Positions 45,138 to 52,518 of a DNA stretch of 64,000 bases are shown one piece after another (position 1 is the first letter of the stretch; each line of letters starts with the position of its first letter). Below the pieces are notes generated by a model. It was not told the DNA's origin and searched no databases. It saw only the letters and a program-made list of their open reading frames with translations. Origin of the DNA: a virus. The stretch covers positions 1 to 64,000 of IMG/VR virus record IMGVR_UViG_3300032325_000464. The stretch is one strand, 5' to 3'. The position numbers were made by a program, and so were the translations under genes.

Positions 45138-45169
45138 ATACCCTCGGTTAATTCTGAGGGTATTTTTTT
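45138..45169 (+). terminator. Intrinsic terminator closing the plus-strand island
   Basis: ATACCCTC, loop, GAGGGTAT, then a run of seven T. On the other strand the hairpin is followed by TTTTTG, so it can also stop minus-strand transcripts. Confidence 0.9.
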
Positions 45170-45197
45170 AATATTTGTAAAGATATACAAATATTAT

Positions 45198-45488
45198 TTA
45201 CCATTTCCCTAAAGGGCATGTAGCTTTCTCTAGTTTTGTTTTTAGATTCATAAAGCAGCCGCACTTCTTACACTGATTTGTCAAAGATATAAGTTCTGGA
45301 CATAGTTTACAAATTTCTAACCTATACAAAGCCTTTTCGTCAGTAGACTTTTCGGATTTTGGATTTATAAGATCTAGAGGTGTGACTCTTGAAGCCCTAT
45401 TATCTTTAGATGCACTAACTGCATCCAAGAAACTAGAAGACTTTTTAAGATCCTTGTATTTTTTCCAAGGACTTTTACTTTCTTCCAT
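45198..45488 (-). CDS. Four-Cys zinc-ribbon protein, paralogue of 52525-52743
   Basis: 96 residues. The C-terminal 45 residues hold ICKLCP, CKKCGCFMNLKTKL and ATCPLGKW, a compact Cys-rich motif of small phage proteins with unknown function. The N-terminus is Lys/Ser-rich and likely flexible. The paralogue 7 kb away shares the same ending. Placed alone between the lysis-like island and fibre genes. Confidence 0.75.
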   Translation of the reverse strand: MEESKSPWKKYKDLKKSSSFLDAVSASKDNRASRVTPLDLINPKSEKSTDEKALYRLEICKLCPELISLTNQCKKCGCFMNLKTKLEKATCPLGKW

Positions 45489-45493
45489 TTTAC

Positions 45494-45886
45494 CTACTCT
45501 GTTCCGCTAAGCCTAATTGTTGGATTGCTCTGTAGTGCCGCAATTAATGCACTCATTGGGCCGCCGTCGTCTTGCCTAAGAATTAAATTTCCATAAACAG
45601 TTTCTCCAACCAAGTATACAAATCTAAATGTTCCATCTAGAGAGTCTGGAATTGTGATATTTTCTGAATTATCCAGATTAGTAAAAGTATTGGACTCTTC
45701 GCTATACACACTCATTTTTTGAGGCACGTAGTTTAAATCAGTAACTTCTACTACCCTGGCATTATTCTCAAATGCGTATATTTTATCTTCCATGTATGGA
45801 TTTACTGCAGTACCATCTTGATTACAGTCATAGGCAAAAAATGGAAGAACGTCTTCTCCAACCACTAATTCAAATATTTTTTTCAT
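45494..45886 (-). CDS. Unknown virion-module protein
   Basis: 130 residues, beta-rich with acidic patches (LVVGEDVLPFFAYDC). No domain recognised. GATAAT at 45892-45897 is 5 bases from the ATG. Its place among fibre genes suggests a surface or chaperone role, without direct evidence. Confidence 0.55.
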   Translation of the reverse strand: MKKIFELVVGEDVLPFFAYDCNQDGTAVNPYMEDKIYAFENNARVVEVTDLNYVPQKMSVYSEESNTFTNLDNSENITIPDSLDGTFRFVYLVGETVYGNLILRQDDGGPMSALIAALQSNPTIRLSGTE

Positions 45887-45891
45887 AGTAT

Positions 45892-45897
45892 ATTATC
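45892..45897 (-). promoter_or_regulatory. -10 box, leaderless start
   Basis: Minus strand GATAATATACT, ending 5 bases before the ATG at 45886. Confidence 0.45.
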
Positions 45898-45914
45898 TCA
45901 TACTTTCTCTATTT

Positions 45915-46547
45915 TTAACATGGGCAACAGTATCCGCTGCCAGTTACAATACTTCTATTTTGGTATCCACAGTTAGTGCTTATTTCATAGTATCCAACTT
46001 CATAGTAAAGCGATCCGTTAATACATGTTTCACTGTCATAGTAGTTTCCAAAGCTCCACGTTGGCTCACATGCTGGCGGTGGCGGTGGTGGTGGCGTACA
46101 AGAGCAACAATACTGATATGGATAGGTTACTATATCTCTAGTTTCGTAGCCAGTTATGCTACAGTTTCTGAATTCATAGTATCCAGCCTCTGAGTAAAGA
46201 CTTCCATTAATACATTCTTCACGATCCCAATAGTTTCCAAATGTCCAATCTGAACATTCATTTGTTGGAGGTGGTGGTGGAGGTGGTGGAGGTGGTGGTG
46301 CTGAATAAGAGTATAACACAATAGAAATTGATGTTTCATAATCGACTAGTGTCCCACTGGCTATTGAGCTACTTGAAACTGTTCCATTATTACCAGAGCT
46401 TGCTCCGCTAGATGTAGTGGTAGCTTGATCAAAAGTAAGACCAGCAGAAATAATGGCTGATTGTGCTGCTGATGAGCTTAGCCCAGAAAGATTTGGCACA
46501 GTAGTCATGCCCTTAGATGAAAAAAGTCCAGATGATAGCCCAAGCAT
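45915..46547 (-). CDS. PASTA domain plus two Cys-rich repeats: putative cell-wall adhesin
   Basis: 210 residues in three parts. Residues about 15-80 form a PASTA-like domain (TTVPNLSGLSSSAAQSAI, then GTLVDYETSISIVLYS), a module that binds peptidoglycan stems. An eleven-proline linker follows. Two homologous Cys-rich modules, separated by a second proline run, share FGNYxDxExCINGSLYxExGYYE and end in YCCxC. Five or six cysteines per module suggest disulfides outside the cell. Starts three bases after the upstream stop. Confidence 0.75.
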   Translation of the reverse strand: MLGLSSGLFSSKGMTTVPNLSGLSSSAAQSAIISAGLTFDQATTTSSGASSGNNGTVSSSSIASGTLVDYETSISIVLYSYSAPPPPPPPPPPPTNECSDWTFGNYWDREECINGSLYSEAGYYEFRNCSITGYETRDIVTYPYQYCCSCTPPPPPPPACEPTWSFGNYYDSETCINGSLYYEVGYYEISTNCGYQNRSIVTGSGYCCPC

Positions 46548-46550
46548 TTA

Positions 46551-47183
46551 TTAGGCCTTAAGGTCACCTATGATTAGCCACTCATTCGTGCCAATTTTAG
46601 TTAGGGTTGCGCCAGTATATTGTGAAGAAAGCTTTTTATTTGAGTTCTTGCTTCTAATTGTAACTCCCACGCCTTCTCTAAAGGCTACTTCCCCAGTGCC
46701 TAGCCTCATGACTTCTAGTCTTGTGCCTACTGACAGTGGAACAGATGAATTAGGTGGTATGTCCAAGAAAGTGTCTGAAGAAGAGCTAATATTTATAGTT
46801 TTACCAAAGTCTGAAGCAACTAGTACGTATGTGCCTGTTTTTGTTGCTATCTGAACGTCATTAGCCGAAACCCATGTAGATAGAGTAAGGGAATAGTAAA
46901 ATATTTGATTAATTACGTTTCCAGAAGAGTCTTCTCTTATAAAACAAACTGCACCATTTTGTGGCGTTGGTATTGCCGCATCTCTAGCAGCTGGATTTTG
47001 AAAATTGTTAACTCCAGCTTTTGAATTTACGACATCTCTAAAAGATACTGAGGCAGAAAATGAATGATCTCCAGTCCAGTCGTAATCAGCTGATGTGCTG
47101 GCACTTCCTGATACTGGATACCAGGTATCTGTTGGTTCATCGTAAATATAAGCTAATTTACCGCTAGTGCTAACCGTTGCCAT
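46551..47183 (-). CDS. Fibre protein with C-terminal domain shared with 37186-38586
   Basis: 210 residues. N-terminal segment YDWTGDHSFSASVSFRD resembles fibre attachment repeats. The C-terminal 90 residues (TYVLVASDFGKTINISSSSD to WLIIGDLKA) align with the end of the 466-residue fibre. Translationally coupled to both neighbours (GGAGCTATAGATAATG). Confidence 0.7.
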   Translation of the reverse strand: MATVSTSGKLAYIYDEPTDTWYPVSGSASTSADYDWTGDHSFSASVSFRDVVNSKAGVNNFQNPAARDAAIPTPQNGAVCFIREDSSGNVINQIFYYSLTLSTWVSANDVQIATKTGTYVLVASDFGKTINISSSSDTFLDIPPNSSVPLSVGTRLEVMRLGTGEVAFREGVGVTIRSKNSNKKLSSQYTGATLTKIGTNEWLIIGDLKA

Positions 47184-47908
47184 TATCTATAGCTCCAAAC
47201 TTCATATGTTCCACCGTCAAAACTAGCTGTTGGGGTCAGCGATAGCTGTACTGAGGATATTTCATTAGTATTTTTGTAATAACCAAAATATTGACCAGCT
47301 TCAGTGCTAGCACTAGTAGATACTGGCTTTAGGGATGCAGCGGTATTTGCCAAATCAACTGATATAGTTATGTCTTGAGTGTCAGTATTTGAAAAAAGCG
47401 GAGAGTATAATGCTCCAGCAGATAGCAATCCACCAGTATTTACATAGTTTGGCCCTGCATCATTATTAAACTTAATTACTAGCCCAGATGTTGCTGAAGA
47501 GTTATTGTGACTCCAGTCTTTTAATACTATAAAAAATTTATCGGCATCTAGCCCTGTAACACTTATAGACAATCCAGAAAGCGATCCACTGGCTGACAAC
47601 ACCCAAGTAGCTTTTTCAACCAAAGGGGCAATAACTGATGTTGAATCTACCCAAATAAATCCGTCTTGTGGAGAAGATGGCTTAGTAGATCCGTAATCAG
47701 ATCCAATACCTGTGGACTCTACTGCGTCAATTCTTGTATCTAATGCTTTTATGTGACCAACAACAGAGTTTGCCACAATTTGTGATTCTTGGCTAATTGG
47801 GGTGGCTGTTCCATAGTGATAAAGTTTTAGTGCAGCTTGAATATCTGCAGCATCCTCGTATCCTGGGATTTGCGTTTTATATATAGTGCCGATGTCTTCA
47901 GATGCCAT
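47183..47908 (-). CDS. Fibre/collar-like protein
   Basis: 241 residues; helical N-terminus (GYEDAADIQAALKLYHYG) with a SVVGHIKALDTRIDAVE coiled coil, then beta-rich sequence. This is the layout of trimeric fibre proteins. GGTGAT serves as ribosome site; a TGGTATAAT box lies at 47927-47932. Confidence 0.65.
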   Translation of the reverse strand: MASEDIGTIYKTQIPGYEDAADIQAALKLYHYGTATPISQESQIVANSVVGHIKALDTRIDAVESTGIGSDYGSTKPSSPQDGFIWVDSTSVIAPLVEKATWVLSASGSLSGLSISVTGLDADKFFIVLKDWSHNNSSATSGLVIKFNNDAGPNYVNTGGLLSAGALYSPLFSNTDTQDITISVDLANTAASLKPVSTSASTEAGQYFGYYKNTNEISSVQLSLTPTASFDGGTYEVWSYR

Positions 47909-47927
47909 TTTTTATCACCATTTTAAA

Positions 47928-48497
47928 TTATACCACAGTAATGAATACGTGGACTATCTTTGTTCCAGATAAATTTGACCAAGAACTGCCAGAGTATTCC
48001 ACTGCCTTTATTGTAATAGGCAATACCTGACTTCCATCAACTATTTGAATTGTTCCAATAGTTAGTGATGCTGAAACTGGGTTACTGTTAATAATATTTA
48101 ACTGAATATTAAAGTTTGTTGCTGTAAGATTTTGTTTTTCTGTAATACTTGAAATTGGAATATTGATCTGTGTTTGACCACTAACAAAAGATTTGCTATA
48201 GTTCTGACTGTAAGTATTTGGTATTAGTTTAAATAGTGGAACCCAAGCATTCGCAGCACCAAGATTTTGATACTGATACATAAACAAATATTCTTCATCA
48301 GAGGTTAGTGTGTTTATGCAAAGATCAAATACTTCTGGAGTCTGCCCTAATACAGTTAACGGATCAGTTGGATCGCCAGCTGCAATAAAAATTTGACTGC
48401 CACGTTTACCAGTTGCACCAAGATCAACATTTACGTTAATAGAGGATGGTCCACCAAGAACTACCAAGTCATCGTTGGCTATTAAAACTTCTGGCAT
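47928..48497 (-). CDS. Beta-rich surface protein
   Basis: 189 residues with alternating hydrophobic strands (INVNVDLGATGKRGSQIFIA, TATNFNIQLNIINSNPVSAS). It overlaps the upstream gene's stop. No family recognised; probably part of the accessory fibre assembly. Confidence 0.6.
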   Translation of the reverse strand: MPEVLIANDDLVVLGGPSSINVNVDLGATGKRGSQIFIAAGDPTDPLTVLGQTPEVFDLCINTLTSDEEYLFMYQYQNLGAANAWVPLFKLIPNTYSQNYSKSFVSGQTQINIPISSITEKQNLTATNFNIQLNIINSNPVSASLTIGTIQIVDGSQVLPITIKAVEYSGSSWSNLSGTKIVHVFITVV

Positions 48498-48841
48498 TAA
48501 ACTGCTCCAGTGACATCTGCGGTAACAGAGATTGTCCCAGTAAGTAGTGTGTGTACGACTGAATCACTGCTTTTGGCAATTTGAACATCATAGAAATAAG
48601 TAACTCCTGGAGTTAGACTTCTACCTCTTGCTGGAAGAATAGTACAAGTTATTACTCCATTTGAAATTGAAGATGTGGCCTCATACTGAGTCGCACCAGT
48701 GCCTCTCTTAGTTGCAATAAAGAATTTGCTTGAGTATCCAGCTAGGCTGAATGCTGAGCCGTCTGATGCTTTTGGGGTAACGGTGAACTCAAAAGTATCA
48801 CCGTGATAGTATGAAATATTATAGGTTCCTGGAAATGCCAT
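48497..48841 (-). CDS. BppU-N-like beta-sandwich protein, copy 2
   Basis: 114 residues from the ATG at 48841. The in-frame GTG at 48856 overlaps the TATAAT box (48848-48853) and cannot be part of the mRNA if that box is used. YYHGDTFEFTVTPKASDG and LLTGTISVTADVTGAV repeat the pattern of copies 1 and 3. Confidence 0.65.
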   Translation of the reverse strand: MAFPGTYNISYYHGDTFEFTVTPKASDGSAFSLAGYSSKFFIATKRGTGATQYEATSSISNGVITCTILPARGRSLTPGVTYFYDVQIAKSSDSVVHTLLTGTISVTADVTGAV

Positions 48842-48847
48842 AAGTTT

Positions 48848-48853
48848 ATTATA
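48848..48853 (-). promoter_or_regulatory. -10 box, leaderless start
   Basis: Minus strand GTGTATAATAAA, 6 bases before the ATG at 48841. Confidence 0.6.
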
Positions 48854-48855
48854 CA

Positions 48856-49569
48856 CTAATTAACTGATATATATATTGATTTTATTTTCACTTCGGAATC
48901 AAGATCTGTCCTTATTTGTGGGACAATTCCTGCATTTTTATGTGCCTCTGAAAATATTGCCATGTTATGGGTTATTGACATTTCATAAGTATGCTGATAT
49001 TTTAAATTTGCACAAAATGTTGTGACCGAATCATCTAATCCAAAAAATTGAGATCTCATCCATACTTCTGTATTTGAACTAAAAGTTGTAATCTCAATAT
49101 CATAGGTTATCTGTACTTGAGCACCTACCTTTAGTCCTCTTGTATTTATTTTTCTGGTATCTTTAATGTAAAGACTTACTGAATCTTCTGGTAGAAAATC
49201 TTCGATAGATGCTTCTGAATCTACATAAAGATCAACCCAACCATCTACCCCCCTAGAAGCGCCTGCAGCGGTGGCTTTAGGCTTTTTATTTTTATAAAGT
49301 GCCCAGCCAACATTTTGATTATATTTTGGAAAATACGATTTACCATCTTTACCATCTTTTCCAGGAATCCCGCGCTCACCCCTAGGTCCAGTAATGCTTT
49401 CTCCAGGATCTCCATTTTTTCCAGGATCTCCCTTTGGTCCTATTGGACCTGGAGGGCCTTGAGGACCAGGAACAGCAAAAAATACTCCTTCTTGTGGTGT
49501 TTCGACGGATTGTTTTACTTTTGAGGCATACCCAGATGTGGGGAAATCGATGTTAGATGAAGTTGCCAT
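48856..49569 (-). CDS. Collagen-like fibre protein
   Basis: 237 residues. Residues about 32-78 are Gly-X-Y repeats (GPQGPPGPIGPKGDPGKNG, then GPRGERGIPGKDGKDG) with prolines in the Y position, as in substrates of prolyl hydroxylases. The C-terminal 150 residues form a beta-rich head (YDIEITTFSSNTEVWMRSQF). GATAAT at 49576-49581 is 6 bases before the ATG. Confidence 0.85.
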   Translation of the reverse strand: MATSSNIDFPTSGYASKVKQSVETPQEGVFFAVPGPQGPPGPIGPKGDPGKNGDPGESITGPRGERGIPGKDGKDGKSYFPKYNQNVGWALYKNKKPKATAAGASRGVDGWVDLYVDSEASIEDFLPEDSVSLYIKDTRKINTRGLKVGAQVQITYDIEITTFSSNTEVWMRSQFFGLDDSVTTFCANLKYQHTYEMSITHNMAIFSEAHKNAGIVPQIRTDLDSEVKIKSIYISVN

Positions 49570-49575
49570 ACATCT

Positions 49576-49581
49576 ATTATC
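49576..49581 (-). promoter_or_regulatory. -10 box, leaderless start
   Basis: Minus strand GAGATAATAG, 6 bases before the ATG at 49569. Confidence 0.45.
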
Positions 49582-49586
49582 TCAGA

Positions 49587-50975
49587 CTATTCGGCAGCTA
49601 TGTAAGTACCGCTAACATAAAAATAATTTGCTGTTGTTAGCGTTATCGGTGTATTGTGATCAAATGCTATATCTCTAGCACTTGAGCCTGGGTGCCATAA
49701 AGTCATTTGCACAGTTCCATCTTCTGCATCTGCTGATATTGCATGGTGATTTCCAGTTGATGTATCGTGGAACCCACCGTCTCTAAATATATAGTCTGAA
49801 ATTGGAGCAAACGGCAAAGTTAGGGAGTACTGGCCAGTTCCAAAGTTTGTAACATTTGTTAAAGTAACTTTAATATTAAAGCTAACCAAGTCACCAATTC
49901 TAACATATGAGCCAACCGCTGGAGTGCCAGTATACGCTAGACCAGTTCCAGTCCAACTAGGGGTATAGGATGATGTGGTTGTTCCAATAGCATCTACGTA
50001 ACCACGAGTAGCAATTCTTGTTTCTCCACCAACAGTTGGCGTACCAAGATAGGCATATGAACTTCCTGGGTAAAGAATAATATCATTATCTGCTTCAATA
50101 GTTAAATTAGATCCATCTGATGCAATTTTTTCAGTTTCATTATCACCAAAAACAATTCCTCCTTTAGATGAATCTTGATTTCCTTGGATAGAAATATGAT
50201 TGGCCTCATTTACGTCACCAATCCAAGCATCGTCACCGATCTTAACATTTTGCCCATCGCCATTGTGAGTTACATAAAGTTTGTCATAGCTATTCCCTGC
50301 AATTGCACCAGTGTCTGTTAGATAAAGTCCGTATTCGTTTTCATCTGTAATGCCAGATGCAATAGCGTTGTAGGCAGTAGAGTTATACTCTAAGACCCAA
50401 ATTTCTTTGTTTGGAGCAGTATTCTCTACGTTTGGTACTGGGACACCTAGTGTCAGAGTAAAACTTTCATCGGATCCGAAAGACTTAAATGTCCAGGATT
50501 GAGGAACACCTTTTGAGATAGCATAATTAATGTAAGCATCTACCTGTGGAGTTCTTGCAATTGCAATTGAATTACCATATGTAGCATGGCTAAAGTATCC
50601 ATAGTCAACAGAATAGTCGCTTGCTTCTTGAAAAGCCTTTAATGGTAGATAAGCTGAAAGACCTGCAACTATAAGACCATTTGTGTATTCTGTCCAAGAA
50701 TCGGTTCCTGGCGGATACCCTGGATTGCCTGGGTTGGTGGCTCTTATAAAAAGTTGTCCTGGATTTCCATATGGACTTCCAACTGGAATACTTACGATCG
50801 CACCAATTGGATAGCTTGCTCCGTTGTTATATTCACCTAAGTAATTAGGATATTGACCATCTGCACCATCGGCACCTGGGGCACCGTCAGCGCCATCTGC
50901 TCCGTCAGCACCTGCTGGCCCCTGTGGTCCTGGAGTTCCTTCTCCACTACCACCTATAGTAGTGAAACGTGCCAT
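49587..50975 (-). CDS. Collagen-like tail fibre
   Basis: 462 residues. Gly-X-Y repeats at about residues 10-38 (GTPGPQGPAGADGADG, then GAPGADGADG) follow a short N-terminus. A carbohydrate-module-like segment (YLGEYNNGASYPIGAIVSIP) comes next, then a fibre shaft with ISIQGNQDSSKGGIVFGDNE, and a C-terminal beta domain (SYTPSWTGTGLAYTGTPAVG) seen in many phage fibre ends. Probable receptor-binding fibre. Confidence 0.85.
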   Translation of the reverse strand: MARFTTIGGSGEGTPGPQGPAGADGADGADGAPGADGADGQYPNYLGEYNNGASYPIGAIVSIPVGSPYGNPGQLFIRATNPGNPGYPPGTDSWTEYTNGLIVAGLSAYLPLKAFQEASDYSVDYGYFSHATYGNSIAIARTPQVDAYINYAISKGVPQSWTFKSFGSDESFTLTLGVPVPNVENTAPNKEIWVLEYNSTAYNAIASGITDENEYGLYLTDTGAIAGNSYDKLYVTHNGDGQNVKIGDDAWIGDVNEANHISIQGNQDSSKGGIVFGDNETEKIASDGSNLTIEADNDIILYPGSSYAYLGTPTVGGETRIATRGYVDAIGTTTSSYTPSWTGTGLAYTGTPAVGSYVRIGDLVSFNIKVTLTNVTNFGTGQYSLTLPFAPISDYIFRDGGFHDTSTGNHHAISADAEDGTVQMTLWHPGSSARDIAFDHNTPITLTTANYFYVSGTYIAAE

Positions 50976-51259
50976 TAGCTGCCAGCCTCTAGGCTAGTCT
51001 TAAGAATAGCAACAGTCGAACCATTGGTTGCAGAAATTGCGTATAGTGGGCTTGGCCCAGAAAGCTCTACAGACCAGGCTGTCCCTGGTGCAAGGCGGAA
51101 TCCAAAGCTTGAAGATGTTACGCCTTCTCCACCAAGATATACATATGCTGATTCGTGCAGATTCTGTACTGTAATGTCAGTTCCAGTGTGCAAACCATTT
51201 GGGGTAAGTCTGGTTGCTGTTGAGTTACTCAAAGTAACTATTGCATGTGTAGTTGCCAT
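50975..51259 (-). CDS. Small beta-sandwich virion protein
   Basis: 94 residues, with ATRLTPNGLHTGTDITVQNL and VYLGGEGVTSSSFGFRLAPG. This resembles small phage decoration or fibre-base proteins. Stop overlaps the collagen-like gene start; AAGGTGAAT ribosome site lies within the preceding micro-gene. Confidence 0.65.
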   Translation of the reverse strand: MATTHAIVTLSNSTATRLTPNGLHTGTDITVQNLHESAYVYLGGEGVTSSSFGFRLAPGTAWSVELSGPSPLYAISATNGSTVAILKTSLEAGS

Positions 51260-51345
51260 TATTTATTCACCTTATATATTTTAGACCCAATTTTAATAAC
51301 TGGGGGTAGTGCTAAATTGTTTGTAGTAACCTTAATAACTGGCAT
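51259..51345 (-). CDS. 28-residue peptide
   Basis: The frame starts inside the stop of the 51345 gene (TATAATG) and ends inside the start of the next (TAATG). Its product, PVIKVTTNNLALPPVIKIG then KIYKVNK, is basic and beta-like. Perfect stop-start overlap on both sides supports translation. Function unknown. Confidence 0.5.
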   Translation of the reverse strand: MPVIKVTTNNLALPPVIKIGSKIYKVNK

Positions 51346-51737
51346 TATAGACTTCCTCCAGTTACATCACCAATAACAGTAATTGTTCCTAATACTGGTG
51401 TCCAGACAGTATCATCAATGATAATTTCTAGGTCAAAGGCTAGCTCTGCAACTACAGATCCAGATCCAGTACCCCAATTTGCAGTAATGTCAGAGGATGC
51501 TACAATATCTACATATCCTACGCCCTCAATAACCTCTAGTTCGTCAAGTAGGTCTCCTCTGGTATCATATGCAGAAGATGCAAATTCCCAGTCAGATGTG
51601 TCAAAAAAAGTTACCTCATCGTTATCAAGAAACTGGACACGGAGTTTGGCGGTATCGCCTCGGACTATATTCCATTTAATAACAATAGGATTTGATCCAA
51701 AATATTCATCAGGGCAGCAGGTTGCAGAAGTAGTCAT
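51345..51737 (-). CDS. BppU-N-like beta-sandwich protein, copy 3
   Basis: 130 residues from the ATG at 51737. A longer reading from 51758 would include the TATAAT box (51747-51752) and is unlikely. WNIVRGDTAKLRVQFLDND and the closing WTPVLGTITVIGDVT match copies 1 and 2. It is the first gene of the minus-strand accessory fibre block. Confidence 0.65.
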   Translation of the reverse strand: MTTSATCCPDEYFGSNPIVIKWNIVRGDTAKLRVQFLDNDEVTFFDTSDWEFASSAYDTRGDLLDELEVIEGVGYVDIVASSDITANWGTGSGSVVAELAFDLEIIIDDTVWTPVLGTITVIGDVTGGSL

Positions 51738-51746
51738 AGTAATATA

Positions 51747-51752
51747 ATTATA
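51747..51752 (-). promoter_or_regulatory. -10 box at the head of the fibre block
   Basis: Minus strand GATGTATAATTATA, 9 bases before the ATG at 51737. Confidence 0.55.
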
Positions 51753-51762
51753 CATCAATATA

Positions 51763-51818
51763 AGAAAAAACTAGCACCCAAGGAGGTGGGTATGAGAGAC
51801 ATCCCTGGGCGCCAGTCT
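51763..51818 (-). ncRNA. Candidate small RNA with anti-Shine-Dalgarno loop
   Basis: Minus strand: TGATATAAT (-10 at 51830-51825), predicted start near 51818, a small 5' hairpin (CTGG/CCAG), then the 3' hairpin TACCCA, loop CCTCCT, TGGGTG, followed by GCTAGTTTTTT. The loop region reads CACCTCCTT, identical to the conserved anti-Shine-Dalgarno end of 16S rRNA. About 56 bases long and beside the DnaA boxes. Confidence 0.5.
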
Positions 51819-51835
51819 ATATAGATTATATCACA

Positions 51836-51971
51836 TTATCCACAGATTTTTTGTAGTTATTCACAGTTTTGTATTAGTTATCCACAGTTTTTTAATAGTT
51901 TTAAAAAATTTACACAATCGTAACAATTGATTTTATATATTTTGTTGCTTTTGGCTTTTTTATGTGTATAA
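51836..51971 (+). other. Putative DnaA-dependent replication origin
   Basis: Three DnaA boxes, TTATCCACA (51836-51844), TTATTCACA (51857-51865) and TTATCCACA (51878-51886), begin exactly 21 bp apart. A fourth in inverse orientation, TGTGTATAA, is at 51963-51971. The surrounding 200 bases are very AT-rich, suited to unwinding, and lie where gene orientation switches. The remaining non-coding bases to 52062 hold only AT-rich sequence. Confidence 0.65.
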
Positions 51972-52062
51972 TATCTATATATATTAAATAATAAAAGATA
52001 TGTTAACTAGCTTTATAGCTTTATATATTATATATAATAATCGGTTTTAAGTTTTCGCAGTT

Positions 52063-52347
52063 TTACTTCTGACGAGATACGTAGTTGATAAACATTTCTG
52101 TTAGATGATCTAGTTTAGAATCTAGCTTTTCGTGATATTCTTCACCTTTTATATTTTGATTCTTTAGACTAACTATATCTCGTTCTAGCCTATTAACCTG
52201 ATCTTTCATTGATGATCCACCGTTAGGCTTTAGCTCTTGAAGCACGTCTTTTAGATAGTGGCGTATCGCCCACCTGACAGAAACACCGATGATTGTTAAA
52301 ATTGATAGGGTTGTAAGGGTTAGGCCTAGCCAGTCTTGAATTGTCAT
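52063..52347 (-). CDS. Membrane-anchored coiled-coil protein
   Basis: 94 residues: a transmembrane segment at about 7-27 (LTLTTLSILTIIGVSVRW) and a C-terminal coiled coil (VNRLERDIVSLKNQ to LDHLTEMFINYV). This is the shape of many phage holin-like or membrane accessory proteins. TATAAT at 52357-52362 is 9 bases before the ATG. Confidence 0.65.
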   Translation of the reverse strand: MTIQDWLGLTLTTLSILTIIGVSVRWAIRHYLKDVLQELKPNGGSSMKDQVNRLERDIVSLKNQNIKGEEYHEKLDSKLDHLTEMFINYVSRQK

Positions 52348-52356
52348 GATAATACA

Positions 52357-52362
52357 ATTATA
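52357..52362 (-). promoter_or_regulatory. -10 box, near-leaderless start
   Basis: Minus strand CTTATAATTG, 9 bases before the ATG at 52347. Confidence 0.45.
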
Positions 52363-52458
52363 AGTGATTTTTTTTATATATAGAATATAAAGTTCGCGGC
52401 TATAAGTTCAAAATTAAAAACGAAAAATTCGGCGGAATAAGAGATACTACACACATAT

Positions 52459-52518
52459 CTACAAGTAATGAATGCAAGCATTCTCTATGTAGACAAGGTG
52501 AGAATTTTATGGTATTAT
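52459..52518 (+). promoter_or_regulatory. Promoter with nested dyad operator
   Basis: Nested inverted repeat: CTACA (52459-52463) with TGTAG (52488-52492), enclosing GAATG, CAAG, CATTC (52470-52483). The right arm overlaps the -35 TAGACA (52490-52495); 17 bases later comes TATTAT (52513-52518), and the ATG follows 6 bases after it. Looks like a repressor-controlled leaderless promoter. Confidence 0.6.

Noticed and set aside
51794-51826. Plus-strand mini-ORF MRDIPGRQSI behind AAGGAGGTG
   Set aside because: Only 10 codons; the same bases form a better minus-strand terminator and small RNA. Kept as an alternative in the small-RNA finding.
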